DNA from: Candidatus Rifleibacteriota bacterium
GTDB lineage: Bacteria > Muiribacteriota > Ozemobacteria > Ozemobacterales > Ozemobacteraceae
Reading direction: 5' to 3'
DNA length: 64,000 nt
Assembly (NCBI GenBank): GCA_018818125.1
Contig: JAHISQ010000132.1
Coordinates: forward strand, 26,523 to 90,522
Under the pieces are notes generated by a model that was not told the DNA's origin, searched no databases, and was given only the letters and a program-made list of their open reading frames with translations. The translations under genes were made by a program, and so were the position numbers. Numbering within the stretch: the first letter of the stretch is position 1; each line of letters starts with the position of its first letter. Below are positions 27,189-36,523 of this stretch, piece by piece.

Positions 27189-27273
27189 TCATAAGATGAG
27201 CATTTTGGTGTTGGAGAACTAAGAAGCGCAAATGTAGATTTTACGACAACGTTTTATGATATCAGTGCAATAA

Positions 27274-29367
27274 ATGAAATTAATCAAACAGCCAATTAAT
27301 TCTTCACAGAATAGGCAGGGAATGATACTGCTTATATTTCTCTGCGCTATTCTGGCATTGGCTGTTTTAACCACTTATTTCATGTTTGTTACCTCAAACG
27401 CCCAGCTACAGACAAACGTATTGAGGATGAAAAGCAGTTGTCAATTTCTGGTTGAAAATGCCGTTGAAGAGGCATACAGCAGACTCGCCAAGGCGACCAG
27501 ACGGCCAGATTCACCTGAATTCAAATGGTTTGTGCAGAATCCATCTTCAGACTTACCCATCAACACGCCGTTAACCACAAAAGTTGCCTCTCAAGTTGCT
27601 CCGGGAGCGGACTGCTCGATAACGGTTAATGCCAGAATCATTGAAAAACGTAATATTTCCAGCCGTGGCAAAGAATATTCAGATGACTTAGAGGGATTGG
27701 GAAGCGTTGAATTAAATGCTGTTGTCACCCTGGAATCAAGAATGGCTGGCAAAACTGTGCGCCATGCGATCAGTCACCATGATTTTAGAGTGGCCAGTAT
27801 TATTAACAAGAGAGACAATCACAAAAACCGCGAGCGCTATGCAAACAATTTCATCTGCGATTACATATTGTTTATCAGAGATGGGGTTCAGGAATTTGTT
27901 GACAGTGATGGAAAGCTATTAAACCGTGCTGAGCCAATATTCAATCTGCATGTTGATTTAGACCCATGGAAAAACACCAGATTGCCCATCGAGCAGCTTG
28001 GAAAAGTCTTTTTTGGCGACAGTTCAAATGATGGCAAGCTAAAATATGTTTTTCTGAACACCAACGATGCTACATTCAAAACTATAGTGCCAAACCTTGG
28101 GGTTAACAGGGTCGCAGACAAAGCCCATTGTTTAAAGCTTTTTCCGACGCTGGAAGAACAGGCAGACAAACTCGATGGCCTCGTAGGATATTATATGGGC
28201 AACTCTCTTCCAGCCAAGGGCAAACATCTTCTTCAAGCTGCCGGATTTACACCTGCTCAAGTTGAAAAACTGCAGAATCGTTCGCGAAAGCTTGCAGAAG
28301 CTCAATTTGCCAGCGAGCTTGAGAAGAATCTCGAACCGGGTATGGATATCTTTCCTCCCGGCGCTGGTCGAGGATTTCCGCTGGAATATGCAGCGAGTCT
28401 TCTTGAGGGAGATATCCGGCAGAGATTTTTTTATGCAGTTCATTTTTTCCTTGATTTTATGAACATTTCTGACCAGGAATATGTCGTAGAATTGAATAAT
28501 AAAACCAAGCATGACCTTGATGGTCATTTTCCAGTAGTTGAAGTGAGTGACCCATCTGCAATGGGTGATTTTACTGCATTTTATGAAGAATTTCCCAGGC
28601 TGGATGACGAATGGATTCAGGCAGGTAATTATTCGATACGCGGTAAATACGAAGACTGGTTCAGTTTATATCACTATGAAAATGCTATGGCACCAGAAAA
28701 GATTAATCAAAAATACCGTAGTGAAAAACCTGATATTCTGGGAGAAGTTGTTTCGCCGGCATTTTATACTCTGAACCACGAAAAATGTGAGTCGATCAAA
28801 AACACGCTTCCGTTGCAACATTTTGAATTATATTTCTATACATTTAATAACCCAAAATCCTTTTATTCCTCTCACCTTCTTAGAAAAGAAGGCAGTGAAC
28901 TGGTTCTGTCTCTCAATGGTAATGTTCTTATTCTCGGCAACCAGCTCATAGCGCTTGGTGGACCTGATTATAGTGCAATAAGAATTGAAGGCCGCGGAAG
29001 CATTGTTGCAGCAGGTGGATTTAAAATACTTTCGCCAATTCTGAAACGCGCGGATTTCGATACTCTGGTTCTTTTTGCTGCCGGAGAAGGAAGTTCCATT
29101 TCATTAGATGCCAGTCCTATAGAGGCGGGTCTGGTGGCCATGAATAAAGCGCTAGACGGTCGAATCTTAAATACGCAACCAGTAACGATAAAAGGCTTTT
29201 ATGCCTGTGATAGAGTATTAAATATCTGGAGTGGCAGTGACTGGCCAACAAATCAGCAAATCGAACTTTTTTACGACCCAGCTTTCAAATCTCCTGTTGA
29301 AACACTTTATACTGTCGGAATCGCTAGAACGCCGGTGTTATACAGGATAACAGGAGGCGATGGATGA
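27274..29367 (+). CDS. Large PilX/GspK-like membrane-anchored protein (cassette B)
   Basis: 697 residues. The N-terminus has one TM helix (GMILLIFLCAILALAVLTTYFMF) followed by a helix, as in PilX-type proteins, then a large extracytoplasmic region ending with beta-strand segments (NVLILGNQLIALGGPDYSAIR, GRGSIVAAGGFKIL) like the end of the cassette A paralogue. The ATG has no strong ribosome site, so the start is less sure. Its end overlaps the next gene by 4 bases (ATGA). Same gene order as cassette A. Confidence 0.7.
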   Translation: MKLIKQPINSSQNRQGMILLIFLCAILALAVLTTYFMFVTSNAQLQTNVLRMKSSCQFLVENAVEEAYSRLAKATRRPDSPEFKWFVQNPSSDLPINTPLTTKVASQVAPGADCSITVNARIIEKRNISSRGKEYSDDLEGLGSVELNAVVTLESRMAGKTVRHAISHHDFRVASIINKRDNHKNRERYANNFICDYILFIRDGVQEFVDSDGKLLNRAEPIFNLHVDLDPWKNTRLPIEQLGKVFFGDSSNDGKLKYVFLNTNDATFKTIVPNLGVNRVADKAHCLKLFPTLEEQADKLDGLVGYYMGNSLPAKGKHLLQAAGFTPAQVEKLQNRSRKLAEAQFASELEKNLEPGMDIFPPGAGRGFPLEYAASLLEGDIRQRFFYAVHFFLDFMNISDQEYVVELNNKTKHDLDGHFPVVEVSDPSAMGDFTAFYEEFPRLDDEWIQAGNYSIRGKYEDWFSLYHYENAMAPEKINQKYRSEKPDILGEVVSPAFYTLNHEKCESIKNTLPLQHFELYFYTFNNPKSFYSSHLLRKEGSELVLSLNGNVLILGNQLIALGGPDYSAIRIEGRGSIVAAGGFKILSPILKRADFDTLVLFAAGEGSSISLDASPIEAGLVAMNKALDGRILNTQPVTIKGFYACDRVLNIWSGSDWPTNQQIELFYDPAFKSPVETLYTVGIARTPVLYRITGGDG

Positions 29368-29816
29368 AAAGAGGATTTACGCTTATAGAAATATGCATCG
29401 GAATGCTTCTGCTGTCTCTAACTCTGCTCGGATTTTTACGAATAAACAGTTTTGCCAGTCATTCTGCCATGGATGCTTATTATAAATTCATGGCACAACA
29501 GCTTGCCAATGAGCCGATAGAAGTATTCAGAGCAATGGGCTATGAGAGAATTAAAAATTTAGACAAAAAACCATTGCCTGGATATCCGATTGGAACAACA
29601 GAATCGATCCAGGAAGAAGTATCTGGCGAACGCTACCCAGTAGAGACCTCTCTTTTCTCAAGAACAATAGAACTCGAGAAGGTTGAAGAAGATGGCGTAA
29701 AGGGTTTTCTCGTCAAAGTAAGTGTCTTTCCTTCCGGGAGCAATAAAATATCGGCGTGGTTGGTTCGACAGATGGTGAATGCTACTGGCCTGGTAATTGA
29801 AGAGGTAACCCAGTGA
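29364..29816 (+). CDS. GspI/PilV-like pseudopilin (cassette B)
   Basis: 150 residues with leader MKRG/FTLIEICIGMLLLSLTLLGFLRI, a canonical class III signal with Glu5. The body is short, with PIEVFRAMGYERIKNL after the helix and a beta end (FLVKVSVFPSG). GGAGG lies upstream within the previous gene; start and stop overlaps on both sides show coupling. Confidence 0.88.
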   Translation: MKRGFTLIEICIGMLLLSLTLLGFLRINSFASHSAMDAYYKFMAQQLANEPIEVFRAMGYERIKNLDKKPLPGYPIGTTESIQEEVSGERYPVETSLFSRTIELEKVEEDGVKGFLVKVSVFPSGSNKISAWLVRQMVNATGLVIEEVTQ

Positions 29817-30586
29817 AGTCAGCCAATTTAAACCGTCGAGCTTTTACTCTGATAGAAATAATGATTGTAACAATTTGTGCAGCCATTTTGATTATTCCTG
29901 CCTTGGTTATTTTTTCTTCTGGAACTAAAACCTCTTTGCGCGGCATGGCCAGAGTTGATACCGTTCTGGAGGCCAGAATTATAATTGAGCAGGTACAGAG
30001 CGATTTAAAAGCTGCTTATCTTGAGTTTGGCGAAAAGAATAGTTTTCGCTTGGATTTTAACAATTATGTAAAAGACTCAGGGTCCTATCCATACATTGAA
30101 TATCAGTTCTTTCGCTACCCTCAACAGGGTAATGCCGAAGATTTATTAAGGATTACCGACAAGGTTTCGCGGCGCCGGCTTAGTACGATCAATTATCGAG
30201 TTGAAGCTGGAGATAACAAAGATTTTCCTCAGCAGAAAACTTTGCGGCGAATTGAAGTTTTTCACCCGGGGCATCCACTGGCTGCGCAATATCCAAATGG
30301 CTTCGAGAAAGTTTTAAGTAAAAAAGTCAGTTTTTTCAGCATCAAGCCATATCAGGTAGAAGATGAGTATCAGACTTTGTATTCAATAACATTGCAACTG
30401 ATAGACCTTGCTCCTGGCAAATCTGTTGAAATGGCTGAAACTACCGGAAAGCTTTCGGAAGGGAACTCGCAGATCAGTCTTGTCGATTTCTCGTCAGTTG
30501 TTTATCCTGAATTTTTAAAGAACCAGAATCATTATTACTATCATAATATGAACTGGTTTGATTCTCTGGAATCTTCGGAAGACTGA
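29813..30586 (+). CDS. GspJ-like pseudopilin (cassette B)
   Basis: 257 residues starting at GTG, which overlaps the preceding TGA (GTGA). The leader reaches RRA/FTLIEIMIVTICAAILIIPALVIF, with Ala rather than Gly at the cleavage position and Glu5 present. The soluble part (EARIIIEQVQSDLKAAYLEF, YIEYQFFRY, RRLSTINYRVE) resembles GspJ. Longer than the cassette A copy (201). Last gene of the coupled set. Confidence 0.85.
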   Translation: MKSANLNRRAFTLIEIMIVTICAAILIIPALVIFSSGTKTSLRGMARVDTVLEARIIIEQVQSDLKAAYLEFGEKNSFRLDFNNYVKDSGSYPYIEYQFFRYPQQGNAEDLLRITDKVSRRRLSTINYRVEAGDNKDFPQQKTLRRIEVFHPGHPLAAQYPNGFEKVLSKKVSFFSIKPYQVEDEYQTLYSITLQLIDLAPGKSVEMAETTGKLSEGNSQISLVDFSSVVYPEFLKNQNHYYYHNMNWFDSLESSED

Positions 30587-30673
30587 TCTGTTATTGTTTT
30601 TGATTCGTTCACTTGCCAGAAAATATGCTCAGATAGAAGCTTTTCAGCAAGGGTTCTGGTAAAATGTTAAGAC

Positions 30674-33016
30674 ATGATTACCGAAAGTGAAATAATTGAA
30701 GATCTTGGCTCAAATACAACTGCCTTACGTATTTCAGCTATTGAAAGCGCAATTCGATTCGGCAGATCAGCGCGACTTTTGGATGTCTTAAAGGCGCACG
30801 AAAAGTCAGAACCTGATCCGAGTTGTCAGGAATTACTATTTCTGGCTGTTAAGAAGCTAACCGCTCTTCGAGACGACTCCAAAACAGAGGATACCTCTGA
30901 TTGGCTGGAAATCTTTTGTTCACAGGAATTTCCAGGACTTTCTCCAGATAGAAAACTGGAAATTGTTGCCATGTTAAGTGAAAAGCAACGACAGGTTGCA
31001 GCGGATAAAGCATTCACAATGATCTTCGCAAACGAACCAGAAACTATTGTTGCACAGATCATTACCTTTTTTTCACCATACTGGGGAAAAGATAGACTTG
31101 GCAAATTGGTTCCATTGCTGAAGTCAAAAGATCTTTCGGTTCGATGCGCATGCGTTGAGGCCCTGTGCGATCATGCATCAGAGTTGATTCTGCCGAGACT
31201 GCCAAATCTGTTGTTGCACAATGATTCCAGAATTCAACTTCTGGCTGTAAAATTTTTGACCAGACTTGATCAGTTTGAAGCTATATCTTATCTGGAGCTT
31301 ATTCTACTGGGCCCGGATTTAGAAAAAAAGGTCAGAGCATTAAGGTTGTGCATTTTCATCCCGTTTGACCAGGTCAAAAATCTATTAGTCGAATTTATTG
31401 CCAAAGAATCAAATGAAGAACTTATCAAGAGAGCCGGGCTGATTTTAATTAACAACCCAGATTGCGAAGTGCCTTTCAGGCTTACTGAAATTGCTGATGC
31501 GGCAACAGCAGAAAAATCTGTTTTAGTCAAAAAGTTGATTAAGGCAGCCTGTCAAAATCTTAGAGATTCTGGCGTTCTGGGCGACAATTTTAACAGTTAT
31601 CTGGAAAAATTAAAAAATTGGCTCAAATGTAGAGAATTGAAGAAATGGGTTCAGCAGTGGATTTTTCTATTTGAAAATTCACCAGAAGAGAAGCAACCTG
31701 AATTATTGCTTCAGCTCAAAGATTTTGCTTCTGGAAAAGACAGTCAGGAAAGTTTGCGTGAAGCAATGGGCTGGTCATTAAAAGAGTCTACTTCAAAGGT
31801 TATTCTCAAAGCACTTGAAACAGAACCGGAATCCCCGAAAAATAATGACCAGCAAAGCTTGGAGTATTTTTCCACACTTGATGAAAGTGCTAAAATTCGA
31901 TTTGTGCAGCTTTGGCCACAATCTGATTCGCATGAATTCGTCGAGTTTTCCAGGGCTTTCTGGTTGCATTCATGGTATACGCCGGATGTAGGAGCTGCAT
32001 TTCTTAAAATGGCATTAAGCCTTAACCTGGACAATTATATTGAATTTGCGCGCACTTCTTTAAACTTGGCAAACGAAAATATTCAGGTCTCTTCCATAGC
32101 GTATCTGCTTAAGTTCGACTCTGATTACTTGGCCACTCAGCTTGGCAAATTTCTTTCGCGTTCTTCCTTAAAGATCAAGATGTCAGCCTTAGGTGCATTG
32201 CAAAAGATAGATAAAGAACAAGCCTTATCAACCCTTAAAGCCATGCTGTTTCAGAAAGATCTGACCGCACAAAAAGCAGCTTTAGCCTGTATGATTTATT
32301 TTGATTTTGCTGTAGTCAGGCCTGTTCTATCTGAATTTCTCGAAGCCAATAGAAATTCAGAAATATGGCATTCGGCATTGATTTTGTTGCAGGCAAATGT
32401 AGAGATAGAGAATTTGTATTGTCTCTTTAAATTGCGCAACAAAGCCAGTGCAGAGAACCTTTCCCTGGTTCTAGCAGCTGAAAAAGAGCTGTGCGAAAGA
32501 CTCTTACAGGAAAAACTCATTGCCGCAGGCAATGTTGAAGCATTATACAACCAGTTCAAGTTGCGAGCTGAAAAGGAAAATATTTCAGACAAGAATCCTC
32601 CCGCTTATGCGTTAAAACGTGTAAAGTCTGGCTCTGAATCAATCGGTGCTGAAAACAACGGCAGAAAATTTTTAATAGTCTCAGGATTAGTAATATTTCT
32701 GGTAGTTTTGGGAATTGGTTTTTCAGGAAATCCTGAAGTAGAATATGGTTCGACAATTGTTGCCAAAGCATATTCCTCGCCGGTTCTTGAACGTAAAATA
32801 TTCAGAGCTACGCTGGTGTCTCCTGGCTACAAAGATGGTTATCTGCATGTAACCAGCAATAATGTTCCGATTAAGATTTGTGCACCCTACGGAAAATTTG
32901 ACTGGCTAAAACCAGGTGATGATGTTGAATTAACTGTTGCGATAACGAAACCAGATCTATCTACTTCGAGTCATACCTTGCTGTCTCTGTCTCGTATTGG
33001 CAGGCCATTACGCTGA
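30674..33016 (+). CDS. HEAT-repeat membrane protein (paralogue 2)
   Basis: 780 residues, colinear with the protein at 24006: HEAT-type helical solenoid over about 640 residues (VPLLKSKDLSVRCACVEAL, NLLLHNDSRIQLLAVKFL, LKIKMSALGALQKIDKEQALSTLKAML), one TM helix (KFLIVSGLVIFLVVLGIGF, about 670-690) and a small beta-rich extracytoplasmic domain. Matching segments such as NNPDCEVPFRLTEIA and NPDPDVPFRLWEIA show common origin. It lies 87 bases after the pseudopilin set and converges with the SpoIIE gene, 8 bases apart. Confidence 0.8.
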   Translation: MITESEIIEDLGSNTTALRISAIESAIRFGRSARLLDVLKAHEKSEPDPSCQELLFLAVKKLTALRDDSKTEDTSDWLEIFCSQEFPGLSPDRKLEIVAMLSEKQRQVAADKAFTMIFANEPETIVAQIITFFSPYWGKDRLGKLVPLLKSKDLSVRCACVEALCDHASELILPRLPNLLLHNDSRIQLLAVKFLTRLDQFEAISYLELILLGPDLEKKVRALRLCIFIPFDQVKNLLVEFIAKESNEELIKRAGLILINNPDCEVPFRLTEIADAATAEKSVLVKKLIKAACQNLRDSGVLGDNFNSYLEKLKNWLKCRELKKWVQQWIFLFENSPEEKQPELLLQLKDFASGKDSQESLREAMGWSLKESTSKVILKALETEPESPKNNDQQSLEYFSTLDESAKIRFVQLWPQSDSHEFVEFSRAFWLHSWYTPDVGAAFLKMALSLNLDNYIEFARTSLNLANENIQVSSIAYLLKFDSDYLATQLGKFLSRSSLKIKMSALGALQKIDKEQALSTLKAMLFQKDLTAQKAALACMIYFDFAVVRPVLSEFLEANRNSEIWHSALILLQANVEIENLYCLFKLRNKASAENLSLVLAAEKELCERLLQEKLIAAGNVEALYNQFKLRAEKENISDKNPPAYALKRVKSGSESIGAENNGRKFLIVSGLVIFLVVLGIGFSGNPEVEYGSTIVAKAYSSPVLERKIFRATLVSPGYKDGYLHVTSNNVPIKICAPYGKFDWLKPGDDVELTVAITKPDLSTSSHTLLSLSRIGRPLR

Positions 33017-33024
33017 TTATACGA

Positions 33025-35910
33025 CTATGCTGAGGTTCTTTCCAGAACGACTGCAGTAAAATCATCGGGCTGTGGTTCATTTGTCTTAAAGAATGGGTGC
33101 TCAAATATAATTTTGTTGCAGAATTTATCTATCTTTTCATTATTGAGTCGGATCAGATAATCGCTAAACTGAATAAAGGAATCAATTTCGCTGCTTTCTG
33201 GCATGGATTCAATTAAGCCGTCGGTATAAAATATCATTTTTTCATTTGGCTGCATCTGAAATTCATTCAGAGTAAATCTTAACTTTTCTCTCATACCGAG
33301 AGGTAATGATGGCTGAGTCTTGACCATTGTAAACTTTGCATCGTTGGTTAGAAGAATTGGATAAGTCTGCCCAAAATTTATTATACGAATTATATTAGTC
33401 TGAATATTTATTTCGGCAACACAACAGGTCATGAAAAGCTTCTTTCTCATCGTTTTAAAAATAGTCGTATTTAGAAGAATAAAAATTTCTTCTAGCTCAA
33501 GATTCTTTTGCATACCTACCAGAATAACTGATTTGGCCATTGCCATAACCAGGGCGGCAGGAATTCCATGACCGGTCACATCGCCTAAGATCACTATGAA
33601 ACGGTTTTCATCAACAAGCATATAATCGAAATAATCTCCACCAAGATCAGAAGCCGGCTTAGACTGACCAAACACGCGATAGTTACCAGCTTCCAGTGTC
33701 GTTGTCGGAAACAATCTTTCCTGAACTACTTTGCCCATGCTACTTTCTTCAAGGCTTCCCATCATCTGATTGAAGACATTAGTAAGGTCACCCAGTTCAT
33801 CTTTGGCCTGTGGCAACAACCGCAGATCAAGCTGTCTGGATTCAAGAGCCTGCATGCCTCTTTTAAGCTCTGAAACAGGAATAAGAAAAGTATCTGAAAG
33901 AGCAATTCCGATAAACACTGTAGTAAAGAAAATGAAAATCACTACTGAAAAGACCCATTCTTTTATGGAGGTTAAGTGCCGTTCGATTTCATTGACTGGG
34001 AACAACGCCATAAATGAAACTCCAGAAACATTTTTACCAGGGTGAACTGCTGCCAGATAAGATTGTCCTGAAATTTTCACCTGGGCAAAAAAGTCTACCT
34101 GTTGAATTTTTGCCCGATTGGCCAGGCCAGCCAGCTGGCTTGAAACCTCTTCTGAACCAGGATACCAGATAGCGGAATCATCTATTTTAGCAAAAATGCG
34201 AAATTTGCCATGCTGAAATGATTTTCGGCTCCTGATGATGGCTCGAGATAGATATTTTTTAACTAATAGCTCATATTTCTTGTTGAAGAAAATAAAGGCT
34301 GCAGGGTGATTGGGTTCTTTGAATACATCCCAATACCAGATATTCTTATGACTGGTTAATTGCACTGTGTGTAAAACATCAGGCTGTTCAACCAGTTTTT
34401 GCAAACCGACTTCTGGTGTGTCAAAAATCATTTCTGCTTGAAAATCTGGCCTTCTTATCTTTCCTTCGTTTTCCGTTGCCAGTCGCTCAGAAAGATACTT
34501 CTCGATGCAGACTCCTGAAAACGCACGTATCAGAGCAGACGAAACATTGTCTGCTCCAGAGGATGATAATATTTCTGAGCCATTCAGATTAATCAGCTTA
34601 AAATCAATTTTATCCATGTTCCAATTATCACTAACCAGTTCTTCTAAGACTTTTTTGGGATCTTGTCGCAATTTTGGTTCAGCGCAAATATTCCGCACAT
34701 ATTGTAAAAGTCGATTTTTTTCATCGTTGAAAGAACTGTCAAGATCTAACAGAGCTTCTCTGGCATTTTTTTGACAATCAGAAATCATGGCGGCACGACC
34801 ATCTCTTATCGAAAGGTATGCAAGAAACAAGATGCTGATAGTCGGCAAAAATACTGCATACAGAAACAACGCCACCAGCTTGGCTGGAATAGGCATATAA
34901 AAAGATTTGCGTTGAATTATCCATCTGAAAATCAGCGTTAAAAGCAGAGTAAAGCCAAAAATCCAGATTGCTACAGCAGTGAGCACAAATTCTCTGGAAA
35001 AAACAGACTTGAGTTGTTTGCCGGCAATTATTTTGGCAGTAGAGGACTTAAGCATTACCCAGATAAAATCATTGTCAATTACGTAATCCTGTTGCTGATC
35101 CTCAAGCAAACGCCAGAGTCGACTGGCACGGTCAGGAGTCAGCCGCTTGTCGGTATAAATGTTATTGTCAGATGAATCCCTGATTGCGGTTTGAATTGGG
35201 TAATTCAGTGATTTTGAAAAAAGCTGGCTTATAAGTTTCTCTGGCGAAGGTATGTCCCAGACAATACATATCGTTCCGCCATTCATAGCTGGCATATTGA
35301 TGTTCCAGAATATCAGGCCTGAGCGCCCGGAACAGTAAAATCGATATGATTCTCCAAGTCGATTTGCAATCAGCGAACCGATAAATTCCTTGCCAAAAAG
35401 CCCTTTAATAGCATTAAGAGATTTTCTGTAAGCCTGATAAACTTGTCCTCTTTTTTGAAGATCTCCAGGATAAATCCAATTGGTTGCAATAGCATCCCAG
35501 AGCCTGCTTATAAGAAATCTTGATCTTAGTTTGACATTTTCTGGAGTTAGAAGTTTCCCGTTTTGATCAAAACAGTAAAGGTCAAAATCAAAACCCCATT
35601 GTTGTTTTGCACTTTTGCTAAATGAAGTAAGTCGCTCAGGAGTTACTGGTCGCGAAAAAATCTGTCGATGTAAGCTGTTAAAGCGGGTGTTAATGTAATA
35701 TTCAGGGTCAATCTGGCAAACAAGATCATTTAAAGAGTTTTTGATGCTTTCCAGAGCTTTATTCTGATTAACTTCATTCTCATTCTCCAGGTAATACCAG
35801 CCGAGAAAGCCAGATACAAGGAACGGAACTATACAGAATATGAATGAAAAAATTACAAATCTAAAATACGGACTGGTTGATCTGTCTTTCTTTTGACTTT
35901 TCTGTTTCAT
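33025..35910 (-). CDS. Sensor protein with HAMP and active-looking SpoIIE (PP2C) phosphatase domain
   Basis: 961 residues. An N-terminal TM helix (about 18-40), a periplasmic region, two TM helices (about 305-370), a second large extracytoplasmic region and a TM helix near 655-675 precede a HAMP segment (about 675-725) and the phosphatase. Metal-binding motifs are intact: GGDYFDY (Asp759), GDVTGHG (Asp777), FYTDGLIE (Asp897) and PDDFTAV (Asp949-950). Such proteins dephosphorylate STAS antagonists in partner switching; the STAS gene at 36111 lies upstream on the same strand. The signal sensed is unknown. Confidence 0.9.
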   Translation of the reverse strand: MKQKSQKKDRSTSPYFRFVIFSFIFCIVPFLVSGFLGWYYLENENEVNQNKALESIKNSLNDLVCQIDPEYYINTRFNSLHRQIFSRPVTPERLTSFSKSAKQQWGFDFDLYCFDQNGKLLTPENVKLRSRFLISRLWDAIATNWIYPGDLQKRGQVYQAYRKSLNAIKGLFGKEFIGSLIANRLGESYRFYCSGRSGLIFWNINMPAMNGGTICIVWDIPSPEKLISQLFSKSLNYPIQTAIRDSSDNNIYTDKRLTPDRASRLWRLLEDQQQDYVIDNDFIWVMLKSSTAKIIAGKQLKSVFSREFVLTAVAIWIFGFTLLLTLIFRWIIQRKSFYMPIPAKLVALFLYAVFLPTISILFLAYLSIRDGRAAMISDCQKNAREALLDLDSSFNDEKNRLLQYVRNICAEPKLRQDPKKVLEELVSDNWNMDKIDFKLINLNGSEILSSSGADNVSSALIRAFSGVCIEKYLSERLATENEGKIRRPDFQAEMIFDTPEVGLQKLVEQPDVLHTVQLTSHKNIWYWDVFKEPNHPAAFIFFNKKYELLVKKYLSRAIIRSRKSFQHGKFRIFAKIDDSAIWYPGSEEVSSQLAGLANRAKIQQVDFFAQVKISGQSYLAAVHPGKNVSGVSFMALFPVNEIERHLTSIKEWVFSVVIFIFFTTVFIGIALSDTFLIPVSELKRGMQALESRQLDLRLLPQAKDELGDLTNVFNQMMGSLEESSMGKVVQERLFPTTTLEAGNYRVFGQSKPASDLGGDYFDYMLVDENRFIVILGDVTGHGIPAALVMAMAKSVILVGMQKNLELEEIFILLNTTIFKTMRKKLFMTCCVAEINIQTNIIRIINFGQTYPILLTNDAKFTMVKTQPSLPLGMREKLRFTLNEFQMQPNEKMIFYTDGLIESMPESSEIDSFIQFSDYLIRLNNEKIDKFCNKIIFEHPFFKTNEPQPDDFTAVVLERTSA

Positions 35911-36110
35911 GAACCTGTTCCAAAACTTAATAAATACAAGGACTGCTCAAAACATTAAGCCGCAGAAGTAACACTGCATTCACCCTCATCTTACCATTAA
36001 TCGCCAAAGTTTTCTTCGAGATCTAGCAAAAATCCTTTGTCTACAGCAGTGCTTATCCTATTGTAATCATCATTGGCTAGTCTCAACAGACTATGCTTCG
36101 CAATTGTGAG

Positions 36111-36467
36111 TCAGGCAAGTTGGTTAATAATCAGAACCGCTTCTTCAAAAGAATTGGTAGATGACGCCAACGGGAATATGCCTGCCATTTCGAAAAACGA
36201 CTTTTTAAGATTGTTTAGACCAAATATAACTATTGCTCCATGGTGATCTTCTACAATCTGAAGGCATAAATCAAGAATATGGGCGACAGCAGGGCTATTA
36301 ACCGAACTGCAGTTTTCAAGATTGACAATAAAATTGCACTTCCCAGATTCCAGAGCTCCAGAAATTATGCTGGAAAATTCTACGGCAGCCTCAGCATTGA
36401 AGTAACCAGACTGTCTGATTAGAAGATAGTCGCTGGTTGTTTCAGTAGTAATCTCGAAGTTTTGCAA
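36111..36467 (-). CDS. STAS-domain anti-sigma-factor-antagonist-like protein (2)
   Basis: 118 residues starting at TTG 36467 with GGAGAG 6 bases upstream. The phosphoacceptor region reads NLENCSSVNSPAVAHILDLCL, the same SVNSP form as STAS 1. The end FEMAGIFPLASSTNSFEEAV also matches STAS 1. It lies 57 bases after the anti-sigma gene and ahead of the SpoIIE phosphatase, its likely substrate relation. No RsbW-type kinase is in the window. Confidence 0.85.
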   Translation of the reverse strand: MQNFEITTETTSDYLLIRQSGYFNAEAAVEFSSIISGALESGKCNFIVNLENCSSVNSPAVAHILDLCLQIVEDHHGAIVIFGLNNLKKSFFEMAGIFPLASSTNSFEEAVLIINQLA

Positions 36468-36523
36468 TCAGTTCTCTCCATAGGCAATTTGTTGATTGAT
36501 CAGACATGACTGGCAAAAGTTTT

